From Cognatiluteimonas weifangensis (lineage in GTDB: Bacteria > Pseudomonadota > Gammaproteobacteria > Xanthomonadales > Xanthomonadaceae), in the NCBI RefSeq assembly GCF_003416885.1, contig NZ_QVPD01000002.1, positions 1 through 64,000 on the forward strand: a stretch of DNA of 64,000 nucleotides, given 5' to 3'. Positions 8,251 to 20,567 of this stretch are shown piece by piece. Both the position numbers and the translations under genes were made by a program. A model generated the notes under the pieces. The model was not told where the DNA came from. It did no database searches and was given only the letters and a program-made list of their open reading frames with translations. The stretch's first letter is position 1. Each line of letters opens with the position of its first letter.

Positions 8251-9081
8251 TTACGGCGTCGCGCCGGGGCGCGCCGCGCGCTCCTGCGCGATCAGCTGGT
8301 TGGTGATCCGCAGCATGTCCTCGTAGCTCTTGCCGAGCACGCGGTACTTGCCGTTGACGACCACCGTCGGCGTGCCGGCGACGCCGCTGCGCTGCATGAA
8401 CTGCTGCCCGCGCTTGATCTTGGCGGCGGTGGCGAAGCTGTGCATGGCGGCGAGGAACTGCTTGGGGTCGGCGCCGTAGTTGCCGTAGAACGCGGCGACC
8501 GCGGCCTCGTCCGGGGTCTTGCCTTCGCCCGGCAGGGTCTGGGCGAGGTGGATCGCGTGGAACACGGCGTCGTGGGTGCGGCCCACCAGGCCCATCGACT
8601 CGGCGACGTAGTACGCCTGGGCGTAGGGGATCCACTGCGGACCGAACGGCGCCGGCACGTAGCTGAAGCGCACGTCCGCCGGCAGCTTGCGTTCCCACGC
8701 GCTGACCAGCGGCTGGAAGCGGGCGCAGGCCGGGCACACGTAGCCGAACACCTCGACCACCTCGATCTTGCCGTTCAGCGGCTGGTACGGCTGGCCGCCC
8801 GGGATGACCTCGTAGTCGCTGCCGGCGACCAGTGCCGGGCCGTTGGCGGCGGCCTGGGCGATGCTGTCGACGGCGGCGCTGGCGGCCGGATCGGCGGCGG
8901 GCGCGGCGTCGCCGGTGGCCTCTGCGGCGGCCGGCGCGGCGGTATCGGCCGGGGCGCTGGCGGCCGGGGCAGCCTCGGTGGCGGCCGTCGCCGCCGGGCC
9001 GGCGTCGGCGGGAACCGGCGCGTTCTGGTTGCATGCCGCCAGCAACAGCAGCGGCAGCAGCAGGAGGGCGATTCGCTTCAT
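8251..9081 (-). CDS. DsbA-family thiol:disulfide oxidoreductase, lipoprotein form
   Basis: 276 residues. A lipoprotein signal ends in LLAAC with the lipidated Cys at 17, so it is probably membrane-anchored in the periplasm. Residues about 20-80 are an Ala/Pro-rich low-complexity linker. The thioredoxin-fold DsbA domain has the active site CPAC (116-119) and the cis-proline loop GVAGTPTVVV. CPAC differs from the CPHC of E. coli DsbA and could tune redox potential. The ATG at 9081 sits directly before the signal peptide; an upstream ATG (9096) adds only five residues. A second DsbA paralogue starts 667 bp upstream in the same direction. Confidence 0.9.
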   Translation of the reverse strand: MKRIALLLLPLLLLAACNQNAPVPADAGPAATAATEAAPAASAPADTAAPAAAEATGDAAPAADPAASAAVDSIAQAAANGPALVAGSDYEVIPGGQPYQPLNGKIEVVEVFGYVCPACARFQPLVSAWERKLPADVRFSYVPAPFGPQWIPYAQAYYVAESMGLVGRTHDAVFHAIHLAQTLPGEGKTPDEAAVAAFYGNYGADPKQFLAAMHSFATAAKIKRGQQFMQRSGVAGTPTVVVNGKYRVLGKSYEDMLRITNQLIAQERAARPGATP

Positions 9082-9115
9082 CGGTCTGGACTCCATCGGC
9101 AGAGGATGTGGGGAC

Positions 9116-9748
9116 TCAGCGCGCGCGGCGCAAGCGCGCGATCAGCTGCTCGGCGATGCGCAGGGCATCGGCGTGGGTGCGCGGGGTGATCCGGTAGCGG
9201 CCGTCGACGATCAGGGTCGGGGTGCCGGTGACGCCGCTGCGCAGCGCGAACTCGCGCGCCGCCTGCATCCGCGCCTGGACCTCGGGCCCGACCATGTCGG
9301 CCTTGAGCTGCGCCGCATTCAACCCTTGCTGGCCGTAGTACCAGGCCAGTTCGTCGATGGTGGCGTTGCGCGCCAGCAGGCCGTCGATGTGGACCGCGCG
9401 GTACAGGCCCGCGTGGGTGCGGGCCACGGCGCCGGCGCGCTCGGCGGCGAAGAAGCCGCGGGCGAAGGCGTCGCTGTCGTCGAACACCGCCGGCACGTAG
9501 CTGAACCGCACGTCGGTCGGCAGCCGGCGCACCCAGGCCGCCAGTTGCGGCTGGAACTCGGCGCAATGCGGGCACCAGTAGCCGAACACCTCGACCACCT
9601 CGATCTTGCCGTCCAGCGGCCGGTACGGTCGGCCGTCGTCGATCAGCACGTAATCCTCGCCTTCCACCGGCGCCGGCGCGGCGGTGCCGGCCACGGCGGC
9701 CAGCGGCAGCAGCAGGAACAGCAGGGCGAGGAGCAGGGGCGTCTTCAT
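9116..9748 (-). CDS. dsbA: DsbA-family thiol:disulfide oxidoreductase, soluble form
   Basis: 210 residues with a cleavable signal peptide (ends near AVAG, residue 21) and a DsbA domain. The active site is the canonical CPHC (59-62) and the cis-Pro loop is GVTGTPTLIV. It should introduce disulfides into exported proteins in the periplasm, reoxidised by DsbB, which is not in this window. It is closely similar along its length to the lipoprotein paralogue 34 bp downstream (shared GKIEVVEVFGY and RFSYVPA segments), indicating a tandem duplication with divergence of the active-site dipeptide. Confidence 0.92.
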   Translation of the reverse strand: MKTPLLLALLFLLLPLAAVAGTAAPAPVEGEDYVLIDDGRPYRPLDGKIEVVEVFGYWCPHCAEFQPQLAAWVRRLPTDVRFSYVPAVFDDSDAFARGFFAAERAGAVARTHAGLYRAVHIDGLLARNATIDELAWYYGQQGLNAAQLKADMVGPEVQARMQAAREFALRSGVTGTPTLIVDGRYRITPRTHADALRIAEQLIARLRRAR

Positions 9749-9862
9749 CGTGGCGTGTTCGGGATCAGGACCGGGGGGCGGATAAAACGACGCCGGCGCA
9801 GGGAGTCTGGCCGGCGGCGATTCAAGTGTGGTGAAGCTGGAACCGCGCTGCGCGGCTGGCGT

Positions 9863-10747
9863 TCACGATTGCGCAGGCGCGGGCGCCGGTGGCGGCGCAG
9901 CGGGTTCCGGGGCGGGTGCGGGTGCGGGCTCGGCCGCGGGCGCCGGCGCGGTGACCGGCGTGGTGGCCGCGGCGGTCGCTTCCTCGTCGCTGCGCGGGTG
10001 CAGGCCCTGCACGTAGCTGGCCAGCGACCGGATCTCCTCGTCGGTCAGCGACTTGGCGACGGCCGCCATCGTCTGGAACAGGCGCGGATCGCTCTCGCTG
10101 CTGGTGCCGGTGCGGTATTCCTCCAGCCGCCGCGTGGTGTAGGCCGTGTACTGGCCGCCGATGTGCGGATAGGCCGGACCCGGATTGCCGGCGCCGGTGG
10201 GGCCGTGGCAGGCCATGCACGCCGGGATGCCGCGGGCCGGGTCGCCGCCGAGGAACAGCTGCTGCCCGACCGCGTAGAACTTCATGCCCTTGTTGGGGCC
10301 CTCGGCGATCACGGTGTCGTCGGCGATGCCGGCGCCGGCCTTCTGCTGCGCGAAGTAGGCACCGATGTCGCGCATGTCCTGCGCCGACAGCGGCGTCGCC
10401 ATCGGCACCATCACCGCGGCCATGCCGCCGGTGCGCTCGCCGCCCTTGAACAGCGCCAGCTGGCGCGCGGTGTAGCGCTCGGGCATGCCGGCCAGGCGCG
10501 GGTACTGCGGGTCGGTCGGGTTGCCGTCCAGGCCGTGGCAGGCGGCGCAGGCGCCGGCCTTGGTGGCCCCGGCCTTGGCGTCGCCCCAGTGGGTCTTGGC
10601 CAGATCGGCGACGGCGGCGGCGTCCAGCGGCGTGGCCTGCACCGGCGCGGCCTCCGGCAGCGGGGTGACGGTGGTCTGGGCGAAGGCGGCCGCGGCCAGC
10701 GCCAGGGTGGCGAGGGCAGCGATACCGTAGGCGCGGGCGTGGCGCAT
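9863..10747 (-). CDS. Diheme cytochrome c4-like protein
   Basis: 294 residues, exported. A signal peptide ends around FAQ at residue 24. Two c-type heme motifs, CAACH (67-71) and CMACH (177-181), each head a class I cytochrome c domain with distal-Met candidates (VPMATPL in domain 1). The two-domain layout is that of cytochrome c4, which passes electrons to terminal oxidases in the periplasm. The last 45 residues are an Ala/Pro/Glu low-complexity tail not typical of c4. It lies 114 bp upstream of dsbA in the same direction; a GATAAT box is at 10804-10809. Confidence 0.9.
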   Translation of the reverse strand: MRHARAYGIAALATLALAAAAFAQTTVTPLPEAAPVQATPLDAAAVADLAKTHWGDAKAGATKAGACAACHGLDGNPTDPQYPRLAGMPERYTARQLALFKGGERTGGMAAVMVPMATPLSAQDMRDIGAYFAQQKAGAGIADDTVIAEGPNKGMKFYAVGQQLFLGGDPARGIPACMACHGPTGAGNPGPAYPHIGGQYTAYTTRRLEEYRTGTSSESDPRLFQTMAAVAKSLTDEEIRSLASYVQGLHPRSDEEATAAATTPVTAPAPAAEPAPAPAPEPAAPPPAPAPAQS

Positions 10748-10803
10748 GCAAGGCTCCGGAACACGATGGACGGCGCGCCGAGCGGCGACCGCAGAGACCC
10801 GGA

Positions 10804-10809
10804 ATTATC
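10804..10809 (-). promoter_or_regulatory. -10-like GATAAT box upstream of cytochrome c4
   Basis: On the minus strand GATAAT lies 56 nt before the ATG at 10747, and GGAG precedes the start, giving a conventional leader. In this AT-poor background the hexamer stands out. No clear -35 box. Confidence 0.4.
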
Positions 10810-10897
10810 GTCCCGGTGCCGGAACCGGTCAAACCGCGCGCATTGCCGCCGCGGCCCGCGCCGGCGGGCGCCGCGCCGGGCATGCGAAGCTATGCCG

Positions 10898-11536
10898 ATG
10901 GCCGCCCCCAACCCGCTCGCGCGCGCGCGCTACCTGCTCGCCGCGCACACCTTCCGCCAGTTGCCGTCCGACGGCGGTTTCGAGGTCGCCTTTGCCGGCC
11001 GCTCCAATGCCGGCAAGTCGAGCGCGCTCAATGCGCTGTGCCAGCAGAATGCGCTGGCGCGGGTGTCCAAGACCCCGGGCCGCACCCAGCAGCTGGTGTT
11101 CTTCGATGTCACCCCGCCGGGGATCGACCCGGCCGCCGCCCCGGCACAGGCGCGCTACCTGGTGGACCTGCCCGGCTACGGCTACGCCAAGGTGCCGCAG
11201 GATCTGCAGGCGCACTGGCAGCAGTTCATCGACGGCTACTTCGGCAGCCGCCAGGCGCTGCGCGGGCTGGTGGTGGTGATGGACATCCGCCACCCGCTGA
11301 AGGACTACGACCGGCAGATGCTCGGCTACGCCGTGCGCCGCGGCCTGCCGGCGCACGCGCTGCTGACCAAGGCCGACAAGCTCGGCCGCGGCGCGCAGGG
11401 CAACGCGCTGCTGGCGGTGCGCAAGGAACTGTCGTCGGCGTTCGGCGACACCGTCAGCGTGCAGACGTTCTCGGGCGAATCCAGACTGGGCGTGGAGCAG
11501 GCGCGCACGGTGGTCGCCGGCTGGCTGCAGCTGTAG
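10898..11536 (+). CDS. engB: Ribosome biogenesis GTP-binding protein YihA/YsxC/EngB
   Basis: 212-residue single-domain GTPase needed for 50S subunit assembly. G1 is GRSNAGKS (34-41), G2-like SKTPGRTQ follows, G3 is DLPGYGYA, and G4 is LTKADKL; the family signature FFDV precedes G3. The ATG at 10898 is used; an in-frame ATG at 10892 adds two residues. It diverges from the cytochrome c4 gene with about 150 bp between, and has a stand-alone position as in many proteobacteria. Confidence 0.95.
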   Translation: MAAPNPLARARYLLAAHTFRQLPSDGGFEVAFAGRSNAGKSSALNALCQQNALARVSKTPGRTQQLVFFDVTPPGIDPAAAPAQARYLVDLPGYGYAKVPQDLQAHWQQFIDGYFGSRQALRGLVVVMDIRHPLKDYDRQMLGYAVRRGLPAHALLTKADKLGRGAQGNALLAVRKELSSAFGDTVSVQTFSGESRLGVEQARTVVAGWLQL

Positions 11537-11630
11537 CGTCGCGCCTGCCCGGCCCACGCCGCGGCGAGCCGGCGGCAGCGAGCAGGAAAATGCCGCGCAG
11601 GCCGGTCGACGGCGGAAGGCGGCCGCGCGC

Positions 11631-15145
<3,515 letters not shown>

Positions 15146-15153
15146 GCGCGGCG

Positions 15154-15993
15154 ATGACCACCGAGCGCCTGGAACACCGCGCCTGCTTCGGCGGCTGGCA
15201 GGACGTCTACCGCCACCGCTCCGAGGTCCTGGGCTGCGACATGAGCGTCGGCGTGTACTACCCGCCGCAGGCCGCCGACGGCCCCTGCCCGGTGCTGTAC
15301 TGGCTCTCGGGCCTGACCTGCAGCGAGCAGAACTTCATCACCAAGGCCGGCGCGCAGCGCTACGCCGCGCAGCACGGGATCATCCTGGTGGCGCCCGACA
15401 CCAGCCCGCGCGGCGCCGACGTCGCCGACGCGCAGCGCTACGACCTCGGCCAGGGCGCCGGCTTCTACCTCGACGCCACGCAGCCGCCGTGGGCGGCGCA
15501 CTACCGGATGCACGAGTACATCGCGCAGGAGTTGCCGGCGTGGGTCGAGGCGGACCCGGCGGCCAGCGACGTGCGCGCGATCGCCGGCCACTCGATGGGC
15601 GGCCACGGCGCGCTGGTGCTCGCGCTGCGCAATCCCGGGCGCTACCGCAGCGTGTCGGCGTTCGCGCCGATCGTGGCGCCGTCGCAGGTGCCCTGGGGCG
15701 AGCAGGCGTTTGCCGCCTACCTGGGCGAGGACCGCGCGGCGTGGCGGCGATGGGACGCCTGCGCCCTGATTGCCGACGCCCGCGAGCGCCTGCCGCTGCT
15801 GGTCGACCAGGGCGAGGCCGACGAATTCCTGGCGACGCAGCTGCGTCCGGAACTGCTGCGCGCCGCCTGCGCCGCCGCCGGCCATCCGCTGACCCTGCAT
15901 CTGCGGCCCGGCTACGACCACAGCTACTACTTCATCGCCAGCTTCATCGGCGAACACCTGGCCTGGCACGCCGCCGCCCTGCGCGGGGGTTGA
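15154..15993 (+). CDS. fghA: S-formylglutathione hydrolase
   Basis: 279-residue serine esterase of the esterase D family that releases formate and glutathione. The N-terminal half has [19 protein letters not shown] and the oxyanion region APDTSPRG. The nucleophile elbow is [10 protein letters not shown]; the acid is probably Asp in QGEADEF and the catalytic His is in [10 protein letters not shown]. It is immediately downstream of frmA (8-bp gap), so the two are probably one transcript. Cytoplasmic, no signal peptide. Confidence 0.95.
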   Translation: MTTERLEHRACFGGWQDVYRHRSEVLGCDMSVGVYYPPQAADGPCPVLYWLSGLTCSEQNFITKAGAQRYAAQHGIILVAPDTSPRGADVADAQRYDLGQGAGFYLDATQPPWAAHYRMHEYIAQELPAWVEADPAASDVRAIAGHSMGGHGALVLALRNPGRYRSVSAFAPIVAPSQVPWGEQAFAAYLGEDRAAWRRWDACALIADARERLPLLVDQGEADEFLATQLRPELLRAACAAAGHPLTLHLRPGYDHSYYFIASFIGEHLAWHAAALRGG

Positions 15994-16241
15994 GCCCCCT
16001 CCGCGTTGCCGGCCCGCGAACCGCGCGGTGGCCCGCACCGCCTCCGCGCCAGCGACAACAGCCGGGGCGCGGACGGCGACCGCGAGCGCCCGGCTGCCGG
16101 CGGCGACGCGCCACCGACCGCGGACGCCGGCCCGGGACGAGCGCGCGGGCGCGGCGCCGGCGGCTGTCCGCCCGCGCGGCATGAGCGCGTTGGCTTGCGT
16201 TACCGGTGGCGGGGGCACCGGGATCCAGCAAGGAGCCAGCC

Positions 16242-16883
16242 ATGTCCGCGCTGCCACTACTGGTGATCGGCCCCGATCCGGCCTGGCGCTCGCGCATGCA
16301 GGGCCTGCTGGCCGCGCGCGGCGAGTTCGAGTGGCTCGGCGCCTACGCTCCCGCGCAACCGCGTCCGGACCATGCCGGCCTGCCGGCGTTGCTGCTGCTC
16401 GACGGCGACGACCGCAGCAGCGACCGCCGCCCGCGACGGCCGTGGCTGCCGGCGCCGCGGCGGCTGTATTTCTACCGGCGGCCGGATGCGGCCGCGCTGC
16501 TGCGCTGCATCGCCGCCCGCGCCAGCGCCTGCCTCGGCAAGGCGGCGTCGCCAGAGTTGACCCTGCGGGCGATCCGCGCCGCCGGTGCGGACCTGTTCGT
16601 GACCATGCCGGGACTGCTGCAGGACGTGCGTGGCGCCGATGCGCCGGCGCCGCCTGCCGTCGCGGCCGCGCCGTCGCCGCTGACCGGGCGCCAGCGCGAG
16701 ATCGTGCGCTGGGCGGTGCGCGGCCTGAGCAACAAGCAGATCGCGCGCCAGCTCGGAATCAGTCCGGAGACGGTGAAAACCCACCTGCACCACGTGTTCG
16801 AGCGCCGCGGCGTGCACAACCGCGTGGCGCTGCTGGGTTTGCCCGAGGAGTCGGCGGCGGCCGACGCGGCCCGCGGCAGCTGA
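16242..16883 (+). CDS. LuxR-type DNA-binding regulator with degenerate receiver-like domain
   Basis: 213 residues. The C-terminus has a GerE/LuxR helix-turn-helix: LTGRQREIVRWAVRGLSNKQ, ISPETVKTHLHHVFERRG. The first 120 residues resemble a response-regulator receiver by predicted strand pattern and contain LLLLDGDD and LGKAASPELTLRAIRA, where a conserved Lys would sit, but the acidic pocket is incomplete, so phosphorylation is uncertain. A clear AAGGAG lies 8 nt before the ATG at 16242. No partner histidine kinase is adjacent. It is transcribed in the same direction as the formaldehyde genes but 248 bp away, so a regulatory link is only a possibility. Confidence 0.75.
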   Translation: MSALPLLVIGPDPAWRSRMQGLLAARGEFEWLGAYAPAQPRPDHAGLPALLLLDGDDRSSDRRPRRPWLPAPRRLYFYRRPDAAALLRCIAARASACLGKAASPELTLRAIRAAGADLFVTMPGLLQDVRGADAPAPPAVAAAPSPLTGRQREIVRWAVRGLSNKQIARQLGISPETVKTHLHHVFERRGVHNRVALLGLPEESAAADAARGS

Positions 16884-16904
16884 GGCACTGCCGACGCGAC
16901 GGTG

Positions 16905-16935
16905 CCCCGCGTCCCCGCCTTTGCGGGCATGACGA
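16905..16935. repeat. REP-like short hairpin element
   Basis: Stem CCCGC/GCGGG with a 4-nt loop at 16914-16927, followed by CATGACGAC. This matches the common proteobacterial motif of the form CCCGCnnnnGCGGGnATGAC; related copies are near 45473 and 48418. Confidence 0.6.
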
Positions 16936-16975
16936 CGGCCGCTGCCGGCTGTTCCCGCACGTGCTGCGGCTCAGC

Positions 16976-17320
16976 TCAGACCGCGACCACGTCGGTGAGG
17001 GTCCAGCGGCTGCCGGCCAGCAGCCGCAGCCGCTGCTTGAGCACGCGTCCGGGAATCGTGGTGGTGGCGATCAGGTCGATGTGCAGGTCGTGCTGCTGGC
17101 CCTGCACGCTGGCGGCCGGATCGGTGGCGCCGAGCGCGGGGTCGACCGCGTCCGGGTCCTCCTGCGCCGCGCGCCAGCGCTGGAACAGGGCGTCGCTGCG
17201 CAGCGCCTGCTGCAGCTCCTGCGCGAGCCCCTCGGCGCCGCGGGCGCGGAAGGCGAATGCCGGGTCGCTGCCGCGCGCGGCATCCGGGTCGGGCAGGCTG
17301 AGGTAGTAGCGGATCGGCAT
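16976..17320 (-). CDS. Conserved hypothetical protein, 114 residues
   Basis: Starts MPIRYYLSLPDPDAARGSDP and contains a helical LAQELQQALRSDALFQRWR segment and a C-terminal HDLHIDLIATTTIPGR plus LLAGSRWTLTDVVAV strand-rich part. No known domain recognised, no signal peptide, no membrane segment. Codon third positions are GC-rich as in neighbours, supporting a real gene. It is 65 bp upstream of degV's 3' end in the same direction reversed by position: both are on the minus strand and degV is transcribed first, so the two may be an operon. Confidence 0.6.
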   Translation of the reverse strand: MPIRYYLSLPDPDAARGSDPAFAFRARGAEGLAQELQQALRSDALFQRWRAAQEDPDAVDPALGATDPAASVQGQQHDLHIDLIATTTIPGRVLKQRLRLLAGSRWTLTDVVAV

Positions 17321-17385
17321 GGCGCGCGCGGAAGCGGGCGGGGCAGCCTAGCGCACCCGCGTCGACGCGGCGTCGAGGCCGCGGC

Positions 17386-18327
17386 TCATTCGAACACGTG
17401 CGGCTCGGCGGCGAAGCCGACCACCAGCGCGCCCTTGCCGACGTTGACCATGCCGGTCAGGCCCATCACCGTCTCGAACATCTCGATGTTGTAGCCGGTG
17501 CAGAGCGTGCGCAGATCCTCGTAGCCGGGCAGGGCGCGCATCTCGGCCAGGTCGCCGCCGTAGCTCAGGCACAGCGTCGGCGTCATCAGGCCGCGGCGCA
17601 CGCGCTCGCCGGCGAACGCGAACAGACGCTGGGCCGCGGCTTCCAGCCCCTTGATCTTGGCGACCGCGCCGGTCTCGCCGCGGTTGCAGTGCAGGATCGG
17701 CTTGATGTCCAGCGCGCTGCCCAGGGCGGCGCTGAACAGGCTCACGCTGCGGTCGCCGCGCTTGCGGGTGCGCGCGCGCAGGTAGTGCAGGTCGGGCGCG
17801 ATCATGTAGGCGTGGGTGTGCAGCGCCAGGTTCTCCAGCCGCGCGCGGATCTTGGGCGCGCCTTCGCCGCCCTCGATCAGGCGCACTGCCTCCACCGCGG
17901 TGACGCCCTGGCCGGCGAACACGTTCTGCGAATCCACCACCCGCAGCGCGAACGGGGTGTCGTGGCCGGCGGCGGCGCGGATCGGCCGGTACTCGTTGAG
18001 GATCGCGAAACTCGCCTGGGTCGCGTTCTCGAAGATCGCGCTGCGGCTGCGGGCCGTGGTCAGGCAGAACACGTAGTCGTAGTCGATCACCAGCTTGCTC
18101 AGGAACAGCTCCTGGATCTGCTGCACGGTGAACGGCGAGGTTTCGGCGTCGGCGCCGCGCTCGGCGATGTGGGAGCGGAGGAACCGCAGCGTTTCCTGCT
18201 CGTCGCGCAGGTCGGTGAGGGAGTCCTCGCCGATGTGCACGGTCACCGGCAGCAGGGTGATGTGATGTTGCCCGAAGTACTCGCCCGGCAGGTCGCAAGC
18301 CGAGTCGACGACAAGTCCGATGCGCAT
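17386..18327 (-). CDS. DegV family fatty-acid-binding protein
   Basis: 313 residues. The N-terminus GLVVDSACDLP is the DegV signature, followed by LLPVTVHIGEDSLTD and TSPFTVQQIQELF. The middle has CLTTARSRSAIFENA, the fatty-acid head-group binding region in structures, and the C-terminal half has KPILHCNRGET and the terminal VVGFAAE. Family members bind fatty acids and in Firmicutes are FakB subunits that present them to kinase FakA; a FakA homologue is not in this window, and the proteobacterial role is unclear. At 313 residues it is slightly longer than the usual 280. The ATG at 18327 matches the family start. Confidence 0.85.
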   Translation of the reverse strand: MRIGLVVDSACDLPGEYFGQHHITLLPVTVHIGEDSLTDLRDEQETLRFLRSHIAERGADAETSPFTVQQIQELFLSKLVIDYDYVFCLTTARSRSAIFENATQASFAILNEYRPIRAAAGHDTPFALRVVDSQNVFAGQGVTAVEAVRLIEGGEGAPKIRARLENLALHTHAYMIAPDLHYLRARTRKRGDRSVSLFSAALGSALDIKPILHCNRGETGAVAKIKGLEAAAQRLFAFAGERVRRGLMTPTLCLSYGGDLAEMRALPGYEDLRTLCTGYNIEMFETVMGLTGMVNVGKGALVVGFAAEPHVFE

Positions 18328-18426
18328 GAAGGCTTCCCCCTGGTGGCCCGGGGCAAAGCTACCCCAAACGCCGGCGTGCTGCACCCGGGCTTGCGGCCGG
18401 CCGTGCCGCGGCCCGACACTGGCGCC

Positions 18427-19203
18427 ATGAAGGACAAGGAACAGATCGTCGACAACTGGCTGCCGCGCTATACCGGGGTGCCGCTGGACGGCTTCGGCGA
18501 GCACATCCTGCTGACCAACTTCGGCGGCTACCTGGGGCATTTCGCGCGCCTGACCGGGGCGAGCATCGTCGGCGCCGACCGGGCGATGCCCAGCGCCAGC
18601 GCCGACGGCATCACCATGATCAATTTCGGCATGGGCAGCCCCAATGCCGCGACCATGATGGACCTGCTGTCGGCGATCGCGCCCAAGGCGGTGCTGTTCC
18701 TGGGCAAGTGCGGCGGGCTCAAGCGCAAGAACCAGCTCGGCGACCTGATCCTGCCGATCGCCGCGATCCGCGGCGAGGGCACCAGCGACGACTACCTGCC
18801 GCCGCAGGTGCCGGCGCTGCCGGCGTTCGCGCTGCAGCGCGCGGTCTCGACCATGATCCGCGACCTCGGCCACGACTACTGGACCGGCACCGTCTACACC
18901 ACCAACCGCCGCGTCTGGGAGCACGACGAGGCGTTCAAGGAACGCCTGCGGGTGATGCGCTGCATGGCGGTGGACATGGAGACCGCGACCATCTTCGCCG
19001 CCGGTTTCGCCAACCGCATCCCCTGCGGCGCGCTGCTGCTGGTCAGCGACCAGCCGATGGTGCCCGAAGGGGTCAAGACCGAAGCCAGCGACGCCACCGT
19101 CAGCGCCCGCTTCGTCGAGTCGCACATCCAGATCGGGATCGAGGCGTTGCGCCTGATCCGCCGCAACGGCAAGTCGGTACGGCACCTGCGCTTCAACGAG
19201 TAG
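18427..19203 (+). CDS. AMP nucleosidase family protein, short form
   Basis: 258-residue member of the phosphorylase/nucleosidase superfamily. It carries LLTNFGGYLGHF, MINFGMGSPNAATMMDLLSA, LFLGKCGGLK and CMAVDMETATIFAAGFAN (the conserved Glu that binds ribose), then LLLVSDQPM, all close to the catalytic domain of E. coli AMP nucleosidase. E. coli Amn has about 480 residues; the N-terminal regulatory half is absent here. Xanthomonads generally carry this short form. The reaction expected is AMP hydrolysis to adenine and ribose 5-phosphate; other purine nucleosides are possible. It diverges from degV. Confidence 0.8.
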   Translation: MKDKEQIVDNWLPRYTGVPLDGFGEHILLTNFGGYLGHFARLTGASIVGADRAMPSASADGITMINFGMGSPNAATMMDLLSAIAPKAVLFLGKCGGLKRKNQLGDLILPIAAIRGEGTSDDYLPPQVPALPAFALQRAVSTMIRDLGHDYWTGTVYTTNRRVWEHDEAFKERLRVMRCMAVDMETATIFAAGFANRIPCGALLLVSDQPMVPEGVKTEASDATVSARFVESHIQIGIEALRLIRRNGKSVRHLRFNE

Positions 19204-19295
19204 CGGCCGGCGGGGCGGAGCTCGTCAAGTCGCGGGGACTGCCGCCGGGTCTCCGGGAGCAATGCGCGCCCTGACGACCGCCGCCCCCTTTTCCC

Positions 19296-20567
19296 TCAGC
19301 GGGAGGCGCCTGGCAAATAGCGGTCGCGCAGCTCGGTCTGGCGCGAGCGCATCGGCTGCGTGCGGCCGTCCAGCCACACCTGCTCGGCGACGCTGCTGAC
19401 CTCCAGCGGGTCGCCGCTCCACAGCACCAGGTCGGCGCGTCGGCCGACGGCGATGCCGCCGAGCTGGTCGGCGACGCCGAGGATCTGCGCCGGCACCCGG
19501 GTCAGGCCGGCGAGGCCGGCGTCCCACGGCAGCCCGTTGGCGACCGCGTTGCCGGCCAGCTGGCGCAGCTTGCGCGCGTTGTGCGAGGCGTCGCCCGACT
19601 GGCTGAAGCCGACCGCCACGCCCGCCGCGTGCAGCCGCGCGGCGTTTTCCAGGGTCGCGCCGATGCGATCGAAATCCGCCGGCAGGTTGGCCAGCGGGTC
19701 GACGAACACCGGCACCCGCGCCGCGGCCAGCGCCGGCGCCACCTGCCAGGCCTCGGCGCCGCCGGCGATCGCCACGCGCACGTGCCGGCGCGCGCTCCAG
19801 CGCAGCAGCTGCACGATGTCGGCGGCGCGCTCGACTTCCACCATCACCAGGCCCTTGCGGTCGAGGAACTGCGCCAGCGCGGCGCGCCCGGCCGGGGTCA
19901 GCAGCGAGTGCCGCGAGTCCGGCGCGATGCGGCCGCGGGCCTCGTCGATCAGCTGGTCCAGCAGCATCCACTGCGCCGCGCGCGAATCGCCGGTGAGGCC
20001 GGCGGCGCCGGCGCCCAGCGCCACGAACAGCACCTTCGGCCCGAGCGGATCGAGGCTGCCGTCCAGGCGCATGGTGCCGCCCTGGCCGCCGACGATCGAA
20101 CCGCCGCGGGCGCTGCCGGCGTGCAGCAGGGTGAAGCCGATGCCTTCGATGCGCGCCACCGGAATCAGCGAGGACGCCGGGTTGTAGGCGAGGGTGACGT
20201 CGAACTCCGGCCGCACCGTCATCACCGGCTGCGCGCCGGCACCGAGGGTGAGGGTCGCGTCGACCGTGGGCGATTCGCCCGAGACTTCCTCGATGCCGAT
20301 CGCGGTGATGCCGCCGAACAGCGCCGGCGTCAGCGGCCGGCCGGCGGCTTCGACCACCGCCACGCCCGGCGCGGACAGCCCGCTGCCCACCGCGGCGATG
20401 CGGCCGCTGCGCACCAGCACATCGGCATTGCGCAAGCTGCCGGCAGCCGTGGCGGTATGCACGACCGCGTTGCGGATCAGCAGGTCCTGCGCCGTCGCGT
20501 TGCCGGCGGCCGCCGACAGGGCGGTGGCCAGCAGGCCGGCGGCGAGGCTCGCAAACAGGGGCTTCAT
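19296..20567 (-). CDS. Exported amidohydrolase homologue lacking the HxH metal motif
   Basis: 423 residues, signal peptide ending near ATAQ at residue 27. The overall frame is that of the imidazolonepropionase-like amidohydrolases: a beta-sandwich start (LLIRNAVVHTATAAGSLRNA), then the barrel, and the C-terminal VGRRADLVLWSGDPLEVSS. Where the family has GLIDxHxH, this one reads TPALFGGITAIGIEEV, so both metal-binding histidines are missing. No replacement set of His residues is obvious. It starts inside the last codon of the upstream amidohydrolase (ATGA overlap), so the two are translationally coupled. It may be a non-catalytic partner subunit. Confidence 0.85.
   Translation of the reverse strand: MKPLFASLAAGLLATALSAAAGNATAQDLLIRNAVVHTATAAGSLRNADVLVRSGRIAAVGSGLSAPGVAVVEAAGRPLTPALFGGITAIGIEEVSGESPTVDATLTLGAGAQPVMTVRPEFDVTLAYNPASSLIPVARIEGIGFTLLHAGSARGGSIVGGQGGTMRLDGSLDPLGPKVLFVALGAGAAGLTGDSRAAQWMLLDQLIDEARGRIAPDSRHSLLTPAGRAALAQFLDRKGLVMVEVERAADIVQLLRWSARRHVRVAIAGGAEAWQVAPALAAARVPVFVDPLANLPADFDRIGATLENAARLHAAGVAVGFSQSGDASHNARKLRQLAGNAVANGLPWDAGLAGLTRVPAQILGVADQLGGIAVGRRADLVLWSGDPLEVSSVAEQVWLDGRTQPMRSRQTELRDRYLPGASR

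Noticed and set aside
5262..8306. Long plus-strand open frame (about 1,000 residues)
   Set aside because: Antisense to slt and the EEP gene, which have clear motifs; composition is shadow-like.
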